From Gibbula magus (Eukaryota; Mollusca; Gastropoda; Trochida; Trochidae): a stretch of 64,000 bases of DNA. Below the pieces are notes generated by a model. The model made no database searches. It saw only the letters and a list, made by a program, of their open reading frames with translations, and was not told where the DNA came from. How positions within the stretch are numbered: position 1 is the first letter of the stretch; every line of letters starts with the position of its first letter. The stretch covers positions 25,388,652-25,452,651 of the forward strand of contig OW388292.1 of assembly GCA_936450465.1 (NCBI GenBank), in the 5' to 3' direction. Both the position numbers and the translations under genes were made by a program. Shown piece by piece: positions 1 to 11,300 of the stretch.

Positions 1-117
1 GGGAATATTTAATTTTTACGCTGTAGGGAAAAACCATTGATGTCTTCTAAAACGGACCCTTATTAGAGACCCGGCCCCTATTAGAGGCCCGACTCTTATT
101 AACATTTAGGTACCCTT

Positions 118-166
<49 letters not shown>

Positions 167-988
167 CCCCACTTAGAGGAAATACGGTAATAATACAAAG
201 AGAATCCCACCAAACATTTTGTTTTTATCAACTAGTTTTGATATTTTTGATATCAGAAGACGCGAGAACCCGTGAGATTCTGTTTATCATCCAAAATCAT
301 TCTTTAATACTTTCAATGAAAAATGTACAACTTTGAACATAGAACCACTAGTGAAGTGATATCATAAACTTGTGACATCATTATGATATATGCCGTCCTT
401 TTGTTGTGAGTCATTACTTGATGATGTAATTTAAAAAGCATTGTGTTGTCATGGGACATGGGGTAGACGATGACAGGTCATTCTTCAAAATCCACTGTCA
501 AATGATATCTCCCGAGGAACACAGTTTTGGATTGTAGCATATACATTATACAATCGCAGTCTCGTGTCTTCCGATGAATAACTTTAAAATAAACGAATGA
601 GGCCTCCCGGCATGTGACGCAGTAGCTATAAACAGCGACTGTCATGTATTTCATGTGTTTTGCAAAAAAATGCAGTTTTGACCTGAGCTGTCATATAGCA
701 GGAAACAGTACAAAACGCTCCTTTTTACCAGATACCATACCAACCGAATTACATTACTTATACCACATTCAGTAAATGTTACTAAATACCTTTTAAAAAC
801 GGTTAGAGACTTTTCCCTCAGAATTCAGAACGATATTATATGCCGAGAGGGACCTAAAAGACTCTCCAGGCCAGATGTTAATTTTGAGCTAGAGAGGGTA
901 CCCATTTTGCCACAACAATTTATAGTTGTGAATAAGTGTAAAACTATATGCACCACATTATATTATCAATGTCAAATGTATCCTGCAG
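1..988. other. intronic/upstream DNA of RIDA, no exon seen
   Basis: No coding exon was recognised here. The next exon (from 989) starts with the last base of a Ser codon. The missing 5' exon should therefore end in a Gly-Pro-Tyr-(Ser) context followed by GT, and no such end is visible, so the RIDA first exon probably lies before the window. The start of this stretch holds short CCCTTATTAGA-type repeats and a poly-C run. Confidence 0.6.
119..164. repeat. poly-C tract (46 C)
   Basis: An uninterrupted run of C, followed by GG and four more C. Such homopolymers are length-unstable and poorly sequenced, so the exact length is not reliable. It lies inside a short region of CCCTTATTAGAG-like repeats. 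Confidence 0.95.
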
Positions 989-3900
989 CCAGGCTGTGAT
1001 TGCTGATCGGACGATGTACATATCTGGACAGATTGGATTCGAACCGTCAACAATGGAGATCGTAGGTGGAGGGGCTCCTGGCGAGGCTGACCAGGTAACT
1101 GATAATTATAATTAGATACTGAATAAAATAATCTGTGATCACATTTTCAATATTAAAAACTATATACCATATTTGAGAATTATTTGCATTGCATATACCT
1201 CCATATACTATCCTGGGATATATTCATGTGTAACTGTTGGTCTAATTTTCATCATGTGTGACAATAATTTGAGATATTCTTTTCAGTACCAATATATTTT
1301 GCATATGCGCCTTAGATATTTTATTGTCGAATCTAATGCAATTATCAGCGATTCCAGCCCATGAAATGTTTTCCGATACTGGAATCTTACTGTACACGTT
1401 TAATGGTTATTTCATCATGATACTGAATATACTTTTATTATAGCTTGCTCTAGAGATGAACATGCTGTATTTCCTTGATTTAATATAATATTTTTGAGAG
1501 GCATGATTTAGAACTTGGTTTAATGCTAAACAAGTTTAGGCTATGGTGAGGTAGTGTGAACTTTACTCTTTATGTTTCGTTGCACAGGCATTAAAGAACA
1601 TGGGCAAGATTCTGGAAGCGGCCGGGGCCACTTACAATAACGGTAGGTGATACCAGGGACTGTCTAATACATGTGTATAAAGTCGCTGGAAACACGAGAG
1701 AACATTCAGTCCATCCTCCGGTACGATTTGTTGTTTCGACTTAATAAGTATTCAACTTTGGTATTAACGTGAGAACATTCAAGTTGTATCGACTTATCAA
1801 GTGATATATATATATATATGAAATCATGTATATACTTCAGGCTAATAATACAAGTTGAAGAAATCGCACAGGGTGAACGGGCCTTTATTCGACTTTCGAA
1901 TTTGAAACCCGCCTGAGTACTCGCACCCTGTAGAGCGCTTAGAACTGCGGGCGGACGTTTGTACTCTGCATACACCATTATTTGTTGTATAAAACTGACG
2001 TTTGAAAGCAAAATCTCTATCAATCCAAGTGCCCTACATTCAACAATTTGATTCACTAGTTCCAGCCGACTCGGACAGATATTTAAATCCCTTATCGCTC
2101 ACCGTACATGACTGAAGCATTCGTAAAATACCCTCCATCGAGTTATAGGGTCGTTTTCAATATCAAAGAATAAACAAACCAAAATTGTATTGTACAGACA
2201 CGTATGGATATTTCAGTCCGAACAAAAATCAGGAATCTAAGCTTTCCTGTCCACAAGGGTCACACGTCAACCCCTCGATATACTGATCATAGCTTGTTAT
2301 CTTCACAAGTTGTTATCGTGTCAACTTTTAAAATGCTATGATATCAAACAGTATTCGAGCGCATTATGGCATTTGACTAAAATGTAAATATAAGACGATA
2401 ACCGATATCATTTTAAAACCATTTTTGTTTAACCAGGATTATTTAGTAGTGCCATCAGCAACGTTGATTTAAATCAACTTTAACCTTACATTCTAGATAA
2501 GTTACACTCTGTAAGAAGTATTTGTTCGTAAAATATCACCATTTTATTAAATATTAAAAAGGAGTCTATCATAAATGTCAATAAGAAAATCCGTTTTCTC
2601 ATAGGCTTCTTTTCAATATTAATATAATACCTTTTTCCCACGGTATTAGACTACCTATAAATATATCTCGCCACGTTAAACCAGAACATATTTTGGCAAG
2701 GGTCATGCCACGTGTCCTTTTCACTCCAACCAATCAACAAAGAGGCTGGGATATTGTCAGTAAGACTTTATCTATCGATTTGTGATTGGCCTTCACCTTT
2801 CATGAATTCAACCAATCACAGAAAAGGGCATGAGACATGGATCCTGCCAGGTAGTGGCCATATATCCTAACAGAGCGAGGGTGGTCTAGCTTCTCATACA
2901 GCCGTCGGGAAGATCTTCGCTTGGGCGATGCGCACATTCCTCTGTGTATAAGACCGAAACCAGTCACAATTCAGTCACATACTATGTTTGATCGGATGGA
3001 AATAAAGTAGTCTATTAAAACTTTGAATGGCAACATTTAAAAAAAAACCAGACAGGGGTATCTGCGGCATATAGGCCCTACTCTCTAACCAGCCATTGCT
3101 CATTGATAATTACATCAGATGTAAACATGTTATCCCCGAAATGCAATGACAGGCTCTGATTAATATTTTCAGTACTGTTATAGATTTATATCAACTTTTG
3201 ATGTTCTGCATAGATTCAATACTTTGAATGTTGTGTTCACAAAGCAACTAGGAAAAACGTGTATCATGACTTTTACTCTATTCATCTTTNNNNNNNNNNN
3301 NNNNNNNNNNNNNNNNNNNNNNNNNNNNNNNNNNNNNNNNNNNNNNNNNNNNNNNNNNNNNNNNNNNNNNNNNNNNNNNNNNNNNNNNNNNNNNNNNNNN
3401 NNNNNNNNNNNNNNNNNNNNNNNNNNNNNNNNNNNNNNNNNNNNNNNNNNNNNNNNNNNNNNNNNNNNNNNNNNNNNNNNNNNNNNNNNAGGAAATACTT
3501 GTATCATGACTTTTATACTCTATTCATCTTTCAGTTGTCAAGACAACCGTGCTGCTAAAGGATATGAATGATTATGGATCCGTCAACGAAATCTATGCTA
3601 AATGTAAGTCACCAGCATTCTCCGTAACGCATAACCCTCGCCAATCTCCATCACTGCCTTTCTGCATTTCGTCAACTTTTCTGTGCCAGAGATTCCTAAT
3701 TGCAACTGTCCATCTGGAGCATGCTGACAGAGAATAATATATACAGAGAATATTTTTCTCCATTTTAGATCGTCTTTCTTTACATTGTCAACTTCTAAAA
3801 TGCATTTGTAAATGTAAGATAATGATTGACTTTCCAGATTTCTCAAACAACAAGCCCGCACGCGCTGCATACCAAGTTGCTGCTCTGCCAAAGGTTCGTA

Positions 3901-4532
3901 GATTCATTGACAATGAACGTACGAACCAGATTGTCAATCTAGTTCGTACGTTCAATCTGGTTCGTAGTTCATTGTCAATCTGGTTCGTAAGTTCATTGTC
4001 AATCTGGTTCGTATGTTCATTGTTCATTGTCAATCTTGTTCGTAAGTTCATTGTCCATTGTCAAATTAATGTCAATATCTGGTTCGTACATTAATTGTCA
4101 ATCTCTTAAGAATGGGATCCCCATTTTGATCCCCATGTGCACGATACGAATGTTTATTCAAGATCTCTGATAAGAACGAGTTAGGTTCACTTACAAACTG
4201 AAAGTGAAGCGTTCTTAAAATACTTACTTTGTGTTAAGAATACTTAATGTATGTACAACATGCCGACATACTAAGAAGTGTTTCAACACAATTGCCATAC
4301 TGTAGTGATATTTAAAACGCTTTTGGTCAGTTTGACAGAATTAAAATGATTATCTTTAGAGCTTTTGTATCCGACTATGCCTTTCTTTGATAATCTTAAC
4401 CTGTTTTAGTCCATCCTACTATGTTTTGCTTCTGTTTTCATGGTATCATGACTATTGTAACTGTTTTTTCAGGGAGCGCTGGTTGAGATCGAGGCTATCG
4501 CTGTACTTGGGAAAATCATCGATGAACAATGA
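989..4532 (+). CDS. RIDA: 2-iminobutanoate/2-iminopropanoate deaminase (YjgF/UK114 family), 5'-partial, five exons
   Basis: Enzyme that hydrolyses reactive enamine/imine products of PLP enzymes such as threonine dehydratase to 2-keto acids and ammonia; a small homotrimer of cytosol and mitochondria. Exons by translation and GT-AG rules: 989-1094, 1588-1642, 3535-3603, 3838-3893, 4473-4532 (TGA stop 4530-4532). All phases join. The product runs from SQAVIADRTMYISGQIGFEP through ALKNMGKILEAAG, TTVLLKDMNDYGSVNEIY and PARAAYQVAALPK to VEIEAIAVLGKIIDEQ. About 114 residues are present of a usual 137; only the first ~22 are missing. The conserved Arg of PARAAYQVA and the Glu of VEIEA, which line the active site in the family, are kept. 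The donor after 3893 (GTTCGT) is weak. Intron 2 contains a 200-N gap. An AATAAA-like signal lies near 4938. Confidence 0.93.
2693..2851. repeat. degenerate hairpin repeat in RIDA intron
   Basis: Imperfect inverted arms around GGCAAGGGTCATGCCACGTG (about 2694) and its complement around AGGGCATGAGACATGG (about 2824), each next to a CCAATCA motif. It looks like an old fold-back element. A TATAAGA at about 2948 and a GC-richer stretch follow, but no promoter can be claimed. Confidence 0.45.
3290..3489. other. assembly gap, exactly 200 N
   Basis: A 200-base block of N inside RIDA intron 2. About 40 bases before it (GTATCATGACTTTTACTCTA, then TTCATCTTT) recur almost exactly just after it, ending in the acceptor of the exon at 3535. 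The two contig ends therefore probably overlap or carry a short tandem copy, and the gap length is a placeholder. Confidence 0.97.
3617..3733 (+). repeat. partial copy of hairpin MITE family H1 in RIDA intron
   Basis: Resembles one arm of the fold-back element at 48904-49129: a CGCATAACCCTCGCCAATCT region, then a CTGCATTTCGTC/TTCTGTGCC block. It starts about 14 bases after the donor of the exon at 3535-3603. The matching second arm is not complete. Confidence 0.5.
3893..4106. repeat. minisatellite (about 20-25 bp units) abutting a RIDA splice donor
   Basis: Units of the type GGTTCGTAAGTTCATTGTCA repeat about eight times with small indels; one early unit is inverted (GAACGTACGAACCAGATTG). The first unit contains the actual exon boundary AAG|GTTCGT at 3893. 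Several later units contain GTAAGT, a better donor core than the real one. Confidence 0.85.
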
Positions 4533-4699
4533 CTAGAGCCGCCCCACAAGCTCTAAGACAAACTTGTTCAAGAAATATTAATTTCCATTCGAAATGAAAT
4601 GATTAGTTCATTACTTAAATAGAGATAACAAATGGAGAAACTCTGTTGAAATATTTACTACAATAGCGGATAAATATCTGATATCGTGCCCTTCCCTAT

Positions 4700-4842
4700 C
4701 ACTGGCTAATTTAAGCCTTGCTGCATTTCGTCACCTTCTCTGTGCAAGCTTGTTGGTACGCACTATGAAGTTGAGGTGCCGCACGCTGCTACGCTGGCAC
4801 AGAAAGCTGATGAAATGCAGCAAGTCTCAATTTAGCAAATGA
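4700..4842. repeat. hairpin MITE, family H1
   Basis: Inverted arms: CTTGCTGCATTTCGTCACCT (about 4727) and, on the far side, AGCTGATGAAATGCAGCAAG (about 4805), with GCTAAATT outer ends. It lies about 170 bp after the RIDA stop codon, so it could be within or just beyond the 3' UTR. Confidence 0.75.
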
Positions 4843-5421
4843 TATAAAGAGTTGTTCGAGTTATGTCTTACGGGGAAGTTGATTGTTGGTTGGCAAACCG
4901 TACAATGCAAGACTTACACCACGCCGAATGGACTATTGAATAAATTCTAAACCAGTCCGGCTTTGAATCCAAATAGTGACTGGACAACACCAGAACTTTT
5001 CAATATATGCTCAATTTAAATAACATCATTTTGGGGGTAATATTAAAATTAATGATCCTAATTAAGGCATTTGGTACGCTTTCGAAATGAGTTTTATTTT
5101 CATTTGGATGTCTCCATTGATGTTAAGAGCAAAGATACGTCGTTCCATAAACAGATTTGCTAGGCATGTGATTAATCTGTAAAAGAGGTGTTACGTGTGA
5201 TTGTTATGATTGTTGATGAAATTCCTTTGGCAGCTTTTAAAGTAATGAATGTGTATGCTTAGCCAATGGTATTATGCATGGATACCAGTGTTGTTTTGAG
5301 GAGTTGTTTGTAATGATATGAGATTATTAATCCAAATGCAAATTGTTATGAAATATACTATTTTAGCAAGAACTGTTTTGTTATTTGTTATTTTTTATGA
5401 ACAATCGACGTAGTGGTTTCA
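4843..5421. other. 3' flank of RIDA, nothing recognised
   Basis: AT-rich sequence with an AATAAAT at about 4938 that could serve as the RIDA polyadenylation signal. No gene, RNA or clear repeat seen. Confidence 0.4.
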
Positions 5422-5644
5422 AATCTCAAACGTGAAATATTGCATGTGTAGTTTAGATGCCGTAAATTGATATACAAATCCACATGTTCATGCACGTTCT
5501 TGTATTCATTCAGCTACGGAGGAGTTACACGGTGTGTCAGTTCGAACACAGGGTTCTTTCAATATCACGTGTTTATACAGATTACTGTTATATAATAAAT
5601 AGACGGCATCTAAACTACACATGCAATGTTTCACGTTTGAGATT
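5422..5644. repeat. hairpin element with 41-bp inverted arms
   Basis: The left arm 5422-5462 (AATCTCAAACGTGAAATATT, then GCATGTGTAGTTTAGATGCC) is repeated inverted at 5604-5644 with about one mismatch. The spacer is about 140 bp and includes a chance open frame. Fold-back MITE type; no transposase inside. Confidence 0.85.
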
Positions 5645-5810
5645 AGAATTCAATTCCCATGAACAAGGATGCCTGGATTTTCCAAAGTTATGCTTGTCGT
5701 GGTCACGGTAGATGTAAGATCAAGAATGAGATGTAAGCATATAATATATAGAGTGACGTCTTCAACAAGGGTGATGACTAATTTCACCGAAAAAACGTGC
5801 TACTGCCCCT

Positions 5811-6687
5811 TTAAAGGGACACTAATTGTTTTTCATAATATCTTATGATCCAAATATACGCTAATTATTAATTATTAATCCATATAAGAGCCTTCCACGT
5901 GCGCGCAAAAACCGAAGCTACACGTCCCATATATATGCACGGTATTTATGTGACCTATTAAACATTACCAATCCATATTTGTCTTTATGTATCTTGCAGA
6001 TTAGTTTCGAAAATGAAATTTGACTAATTGACGTGCGCCAGCCACAGTGTATTGTCCAATTTTCGATAAAAAAAAGTTAAAAAAAACCCTACTTGTGGTT
6101 CCTAGATCCAAAACAGTGCAGTATTGTGATAATTCTCCGAGACTGAAGTGACTTTACCACCTTCAAAACACATTTGTTTCGAGAGGCTTTGTGACTGATA
6201 TATTCCTTCCTAATTTTTTGTGCGCTTTGATCATGGTCTTCATGGATAATATAGCGCGTTTTATACAAAATCATTAACTGGTTTAATAAAAATGGTATTC
6301 AATAGAAGAGAGTTTAGTATTCTGTTTATTACTCGCCAACATATAATCCAGCGAAATAGCCGACATGGCTCTGAAATTATGATTCCCGCAAGTCCGATAC
6401 CATTGTGACGACGCTACTCCAATTGTGACGTCATAACCGCAAACTATTGTGACGTCATACACGCGGCGGTATTACACTAGTTTAATATTGCCGTATAAAT
6501 ATTACACTGCAGTATCTTACACGGGCGAGTAATAAGATATGGTACTACCTTCACCTTTACATCGTCACTATGCCGGAATCAGAATCGACTGATATTAAAA
6601 CAGTAATGCTCGGCAACAGTCGCTTCCTCTCGATAAAATAACACCATTTATAACATTATACATATGTGGTTTCACATGTCCCTTTAA
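5811..6687. mobile_element. TTAA-flanked non-autonomous element (family B), copy 1
   Basis: Begins TTAA-AGGGACA and ends TGTCCCT-TTAA, the duplicated TTAA expected of piggyBac-type insertion. The inner sequence (ACCGAAGCTACACGTCCCAT; later CTCGATAAAATAACACCATT) is shared with the element at 32644-33198, which shows they are one family. The TTAA at 5811 also closes a fragment of another TTAA family (CGTGCTACTGCCCCT, 5795-5810, right end of family A). A smaller element is nested at 6326-6535. No transposase frame seen. Confidence 0.75.
6326..6535. mobile_element. nested 210-bp TIR element carrying paired CRE palindromes
   Basis: Twelve-base terminal inverted repeats TTATTACTCGCC / GGCGAGTAATAA. 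Inside are repeats of ATTGTGACG with two perfect TGACGTCA octamers at 6426-6433 and 6450-6457 and a third half site. A lone similar end (GTATTTATTACTC) is at about 39779. Confidence 0.6.
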
Positions 6688-6689
6688 CT

Positions 6690-7254
6690 GAAAACGAAAT
6701 GTGCCTTAAACGTTCAAGGGTAGGTTAATGGATGTTTGTAGCTTTTCCATTCTTCATATTGAAGTCCAATTGCATTTAATAAATGAAAACACAACATATC
6801 ATTTTCAACATGTTGAAATATTTATTTCAAATACAAATTTTATGTACAAAACGAAACCAGCATAGGAATGACTTCTTCGTATAATACTGCAAATGTATCG
6901 TTTAACACTTTAAACACTTTAAACCATTGTGGTAATATTTCTGGCTGAATGGGGTTTTGGTGAAAAGCTTCTAATGCTGAGGGGCTAAACAATTGAATAA
7001 AATACTTCAATATACAGTGCTATTTCGTTTCTGTTATGTTTCAGTTGATAATGCTGTGATTATCGCTGTGCGTGATATGCATAGCTTGATCCCTTCAAGG
7101 GTTGTTTTCATTGAAGAAAAGGATAGCGTATAGGTATATTTCAGAGAAAGTCATATTGCGTACTAATAATTAAAGAGGGTGGATGTTTCTTTAAAACCAC
7201 TTGCTTTGTATGAAGTTGCAAAAGACAATTATTGTGAAAACACAAGTTTTTGAA
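6690..7254. other. no gene recognised
   Basis: AT-rich spacer between the family B element and a LINE 3' fragment. No gene or clear repeat seen. Confidence 0.4.
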
Positions 7255-7409
7255 GTTCATTTATATTATGGTAGTAACCAACATACGTTTTACAAAGGAT
7301 GTTTGAAGTAAAAAAAAAAAAATTGAAATAAAATAAAGAATCCAAATTACTTTTCTAAAAATAGGTGCCCTATCAATACGTAAAATGATATAGGAGAGAC
7401 TACCCGGAT

Positions 7410-7735
7410 GTTGTAGATGCTGTAAGCTTTGTAAACATGATTTAGTTTGAGATGAAGAGCACTTTTTCTTCAAATGTCCAATTTTTTATGAAATGAAGAA
7501 AAAAATACATCCCAAATTTACCTGAACATGTTAAAATAATGTTTCACAATGTCAAAACTAAGAACTTATTTCACCCTATTCATATGTCATAAGAGATGAT
7601 TTTGCCCTACTTTGTAAGTGTTTATCATCAAATTAACCTTCAATGTAAACTTTACTATTCTCTCTGATGTGTATCCGTTTTGTATACAAATGTGTATGTT
7701 TTTACGTGGGCCTTATACTGAAATAAACGAATTTA
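7410..7735 (+). pseudogene. LINE ORF2 C-terminus and 3' UTR, decayed
   Basis: One frame around 7415-7520 reads CKLCKHDLV, then DEEHFFFKCPIFYEMKKKI after one stop. This is the Cys-Cys-His-Cys zinc motif and following helix found at the end of many non-LTR retrotransposon ORF2 proteins. It is followed by stops, a GTGGGCCTTATACTGAAATA 3' end and AATAAA at 7722. The similar 3' end at 38410-38438 (GTGGGCC, then CTGAATAAA) supports a shared LINE family. 5' truncated and dead. Confidence 0.75.
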
Positions 7736-8376
7736 ATATACGTATGAAATAAAACATAAGGTGTTCCCTTATGATGCACTATATCTAAAGAGGAGAGTGT
7801 TTGAAAGTTATAGGTTTTTTTTCGCAGGATTTCTGGAAAAAAAACGTTGATGGCGATATCAGTCTCCTGTCACACCACATCATATTGGACGGAGGAGGGT
7901 CAAGGTCAAGGTCACGGCGCCCCAAACGTTGTAAAAGTGTTCCATATAATGTTTCCATTTATTTATTTTTAAATTACTGATCATGTATCACAGATCTTTG
8001 TTTGTACGACGTCGCAGAGTTTCGAAGATCCTTTTATACGATGCCGTTGACAAGTTTCGTCAGAAGCTGAAACAAATTTGGGGAAGTTAAAAGCACGTTT
8101 CATATGCTTCACAGATAATAATGGACAATAAACCCGTTTATGGCAGTTCAAAACGTGTAGAATTGCGTTTAATAATTGATATGCGTAGTGTTTGAAATTG
8201 AAATCTTTGTGTACGGTTTGACAAGGCGTAAGGTAAATTCTTTGCGAAATTCTACTGTGATGATATACAGTCAAATATTGTCAACACTGTCAGCAGTTTG
8301 TACAATACAATTCTGAGCTAACCACTTGTTTTATCACTCGTTTTTATTTACCTTCGACGCCGTCGTAAAGCCATCG

Positions 8377-11300
8377 TTAATCAGCTGCCTCCTGCCCCGT
8401 TGTTTGTTCCGTCTGTTCAGTTTGTTCGCCTGAAGCACACATAAAATCATTGTGTTATATGCATTACCAACCTCCATATCATATAATGGTTCACTACCCA
8501 CACGGGAACTAAAGGAGAGAACAGCGTCAGTATCATTGCCGTCACGATTTTCCTAAAAGTTGAATTGAGGTCAGTGGAAGGCCGGATCTAGAAACCCGTC
8601 GCTCATGGATATGGCTTCTTCTTCCCATAGAAAGAACTCCCTTAAAACTGTCTATCGTAACCGAACCTCTGTTATATTTAGGCTACTTTCCAAGCTGGAA
8701 AAGGAAAATCCTTATGGGCTGCATTGAAAGTTAGTTACCAGTAACATTTCCATAGTGATATTTTTTTAAACAAAACTTTAGGACAAACGTGTTCTTGTTA
8801 TTTGAATTTGTGAACACAATTAAACATTAACATGCTGATAGATAAATAAGACCAAATCTGAGATAAAAACTGCAAATAGTTTGCGGGTATATAGTTGTAG
8901 CATATTTATGTGGTATTAGACGCATTCTTTAGAATCAAAGTCTAAGATCCTTGAAGTATCTTGGTTGGTGTAGTCGATGTAAAATGAGATTTCATTGGAT
9001 AAAAAGCAGAGATTTGATATGTGGTAATCTTTTTTGTCGGCTCTTTTACTAGAAAAAAGGAGATATGGCCGTAATAGAACAGAAGTTGCGATCGAAAATC
9101 TGAAGTGATTGGGAAGAGAATGAATGAAAATTAAAACCCACAAATTAAAATCTTATAAATGAAACCGTTTTCTAAATTCATGTCATTCATTTTATTTTAT
9201 AGGTTAATTGATCCCCTTAGGACTAGGGTTCAAACGAAAGACAGCAATATAAGTAACTAATTTGGTTAACACTGTGCAACATTACACAGAGGCGAGCCCG
9301 TCAGTGAAACCTGCCCGAGAAACCCATCATGCTTGTTTGTCTCTGTGACAGATCGATGACAAAAGGTGTTAGGAACAAATCAATTATTGAATAGAATCCA
9401 CACCCGGTTATGAAATCATCCAATGAACTCTTGGTCCAATCGATAGGTAAACGGTACTGTGAAACTTTCGCATCGAACTGTTCTCCATGAATTGTTAATC
9501 ATCACGTACAGGCAAATTAATTGTTGTTGTGTACAGTGTAGCAACGGAACTGTTAATATAGTATTCTCTATCAGAGTGTTCATGATCTAACACGTGTAAA
9601 ATCACGGCTTTATCTTCATTGAGGAAAGTATCGGATATTTCAATAATACCGCTATAGAAACCCACCCGGAAGATCAACCGTGTCAACTAGTACCGATGCC
9701 ATATTGTTTTGATATACATATCCGGTTCTCGTGAAAAACGATAATTGAGTTCTTCTGGTAGGCCTATAAGAAATCGTGATGCAACATTGGTTAGATATTC
9801 ATATCCAGGGCTCATTTAAAAGTTATCAGAGTTTCTTTGATGTATGGTTTTCTTGAATTAGAACATGCTTGGGGAACATCTGTCTGTACCTGTTGTCATA
9901 ACAAGTCTGGGTGTTTATTGGTTGTCATGGTGACGTGACCTGATCTCCGGCGACGGATTAAGTTACATATTACATGAACGGGGTATGTATCTATGAGTAC
10001 AGCGCACGCGCAGACTCCCTCTGCGGCAAAGGTTCACGTACTCGAAATTGATCAATAAAAAAACTCTCACAGTTCGTGATAAAACACAAATTTTACTTTG
10101 ACAAATTATTTGTTATTCAACTGGATATCACTAACTCGGGTTATCATGACACTGTACTTAACTCGAGTGAAATCAGAATGTACTTAACATCACAGGGGCG
10201 GAATCGCTTAGAAACAGCGTTTGAAAGACATATACCCATATAGACCTGTATTATATAGTAATAGGGTAGGGTCTATATGGGTATATAGTAATAGGGTAGG
10301 GTATTTATGGGTATATGTCTTTCAAACGCTGTTTCTAAGCGATACATGCCCCTCTGCTTAACATTAACAAAGACCTTTTTTTTCAATACATGTACACTAC
10401 AGGGCAGATTAAATTAACGCCTACCATATATCTTACAAGATTTCATCAAAACTATAAAGAACATGTGAGAAGCTTTATAGCATTATATCATGATGGACAA
10501 CATTTCACAACATTTCAGTTTCAGAGATTGTTACATAAGAATAGCGAGACAGAAAACATGAGTCAAATTGGTTTAAATGCTCTTCAGAAAATGAATTGGT
10601 TTTCACATGGACAATGTTTACAAAAAGGGCTACAATGATATTTCAATCGTGCACAAAATCTTACAGGAAGTTACAATATGTGAAATCGTTCGCAATATAA
10701 ACTATGTGCACAAGCCACGCCACTGGTTTTGATTGAAAACATATTTTATTCATTTAAGAAATAGATTAGGCACAAGTTATAAAACTCTCCCTCTCCATAT
10801 AATCGACACATATTTTACAAGGCTAAATTACATAACACAATGTCATGCAGAAGAGAATTTAAAAATCTATACAAGTGAAGTAGACATAGTTTAAGTTGGT
10901 AAACATGTATAATATACATTATAAAGGCAACACAAAATTACAAATATTATTCTTATGACAAATACATTATGAACATGGTGAAACATATTTTCATTGACTG
11001 GTTGTGGAAGAATTGGATGGCCATACAGGATTGTATTTATATCAAATTCTGCCTTTAAATTTTGAAATCTTTGCTTTAATTCTAAACGGAAATTAGCATA
11101 TCCTGGACGTCTCAAGACATCTTCAAGACATCTTCAACCAAAGCACCACAAATGCAAGATTTACTTTCAGATAAATTGACACGATACAGATCAGCGTTTA
11201 GGGAACTACAAGAATGTCTGAACTTACTGTGTATAATGTTCATCTTCTTTTCGCCGAAAAGAGAATACATTCTGGGATTTTACACACTTTTTCAGATAAT

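Noticed and set aside
3178..3571. Open frames running through the N block
   Set aside because: Artefact of reading N as open codons; only the exon at 3535-3603 is real.
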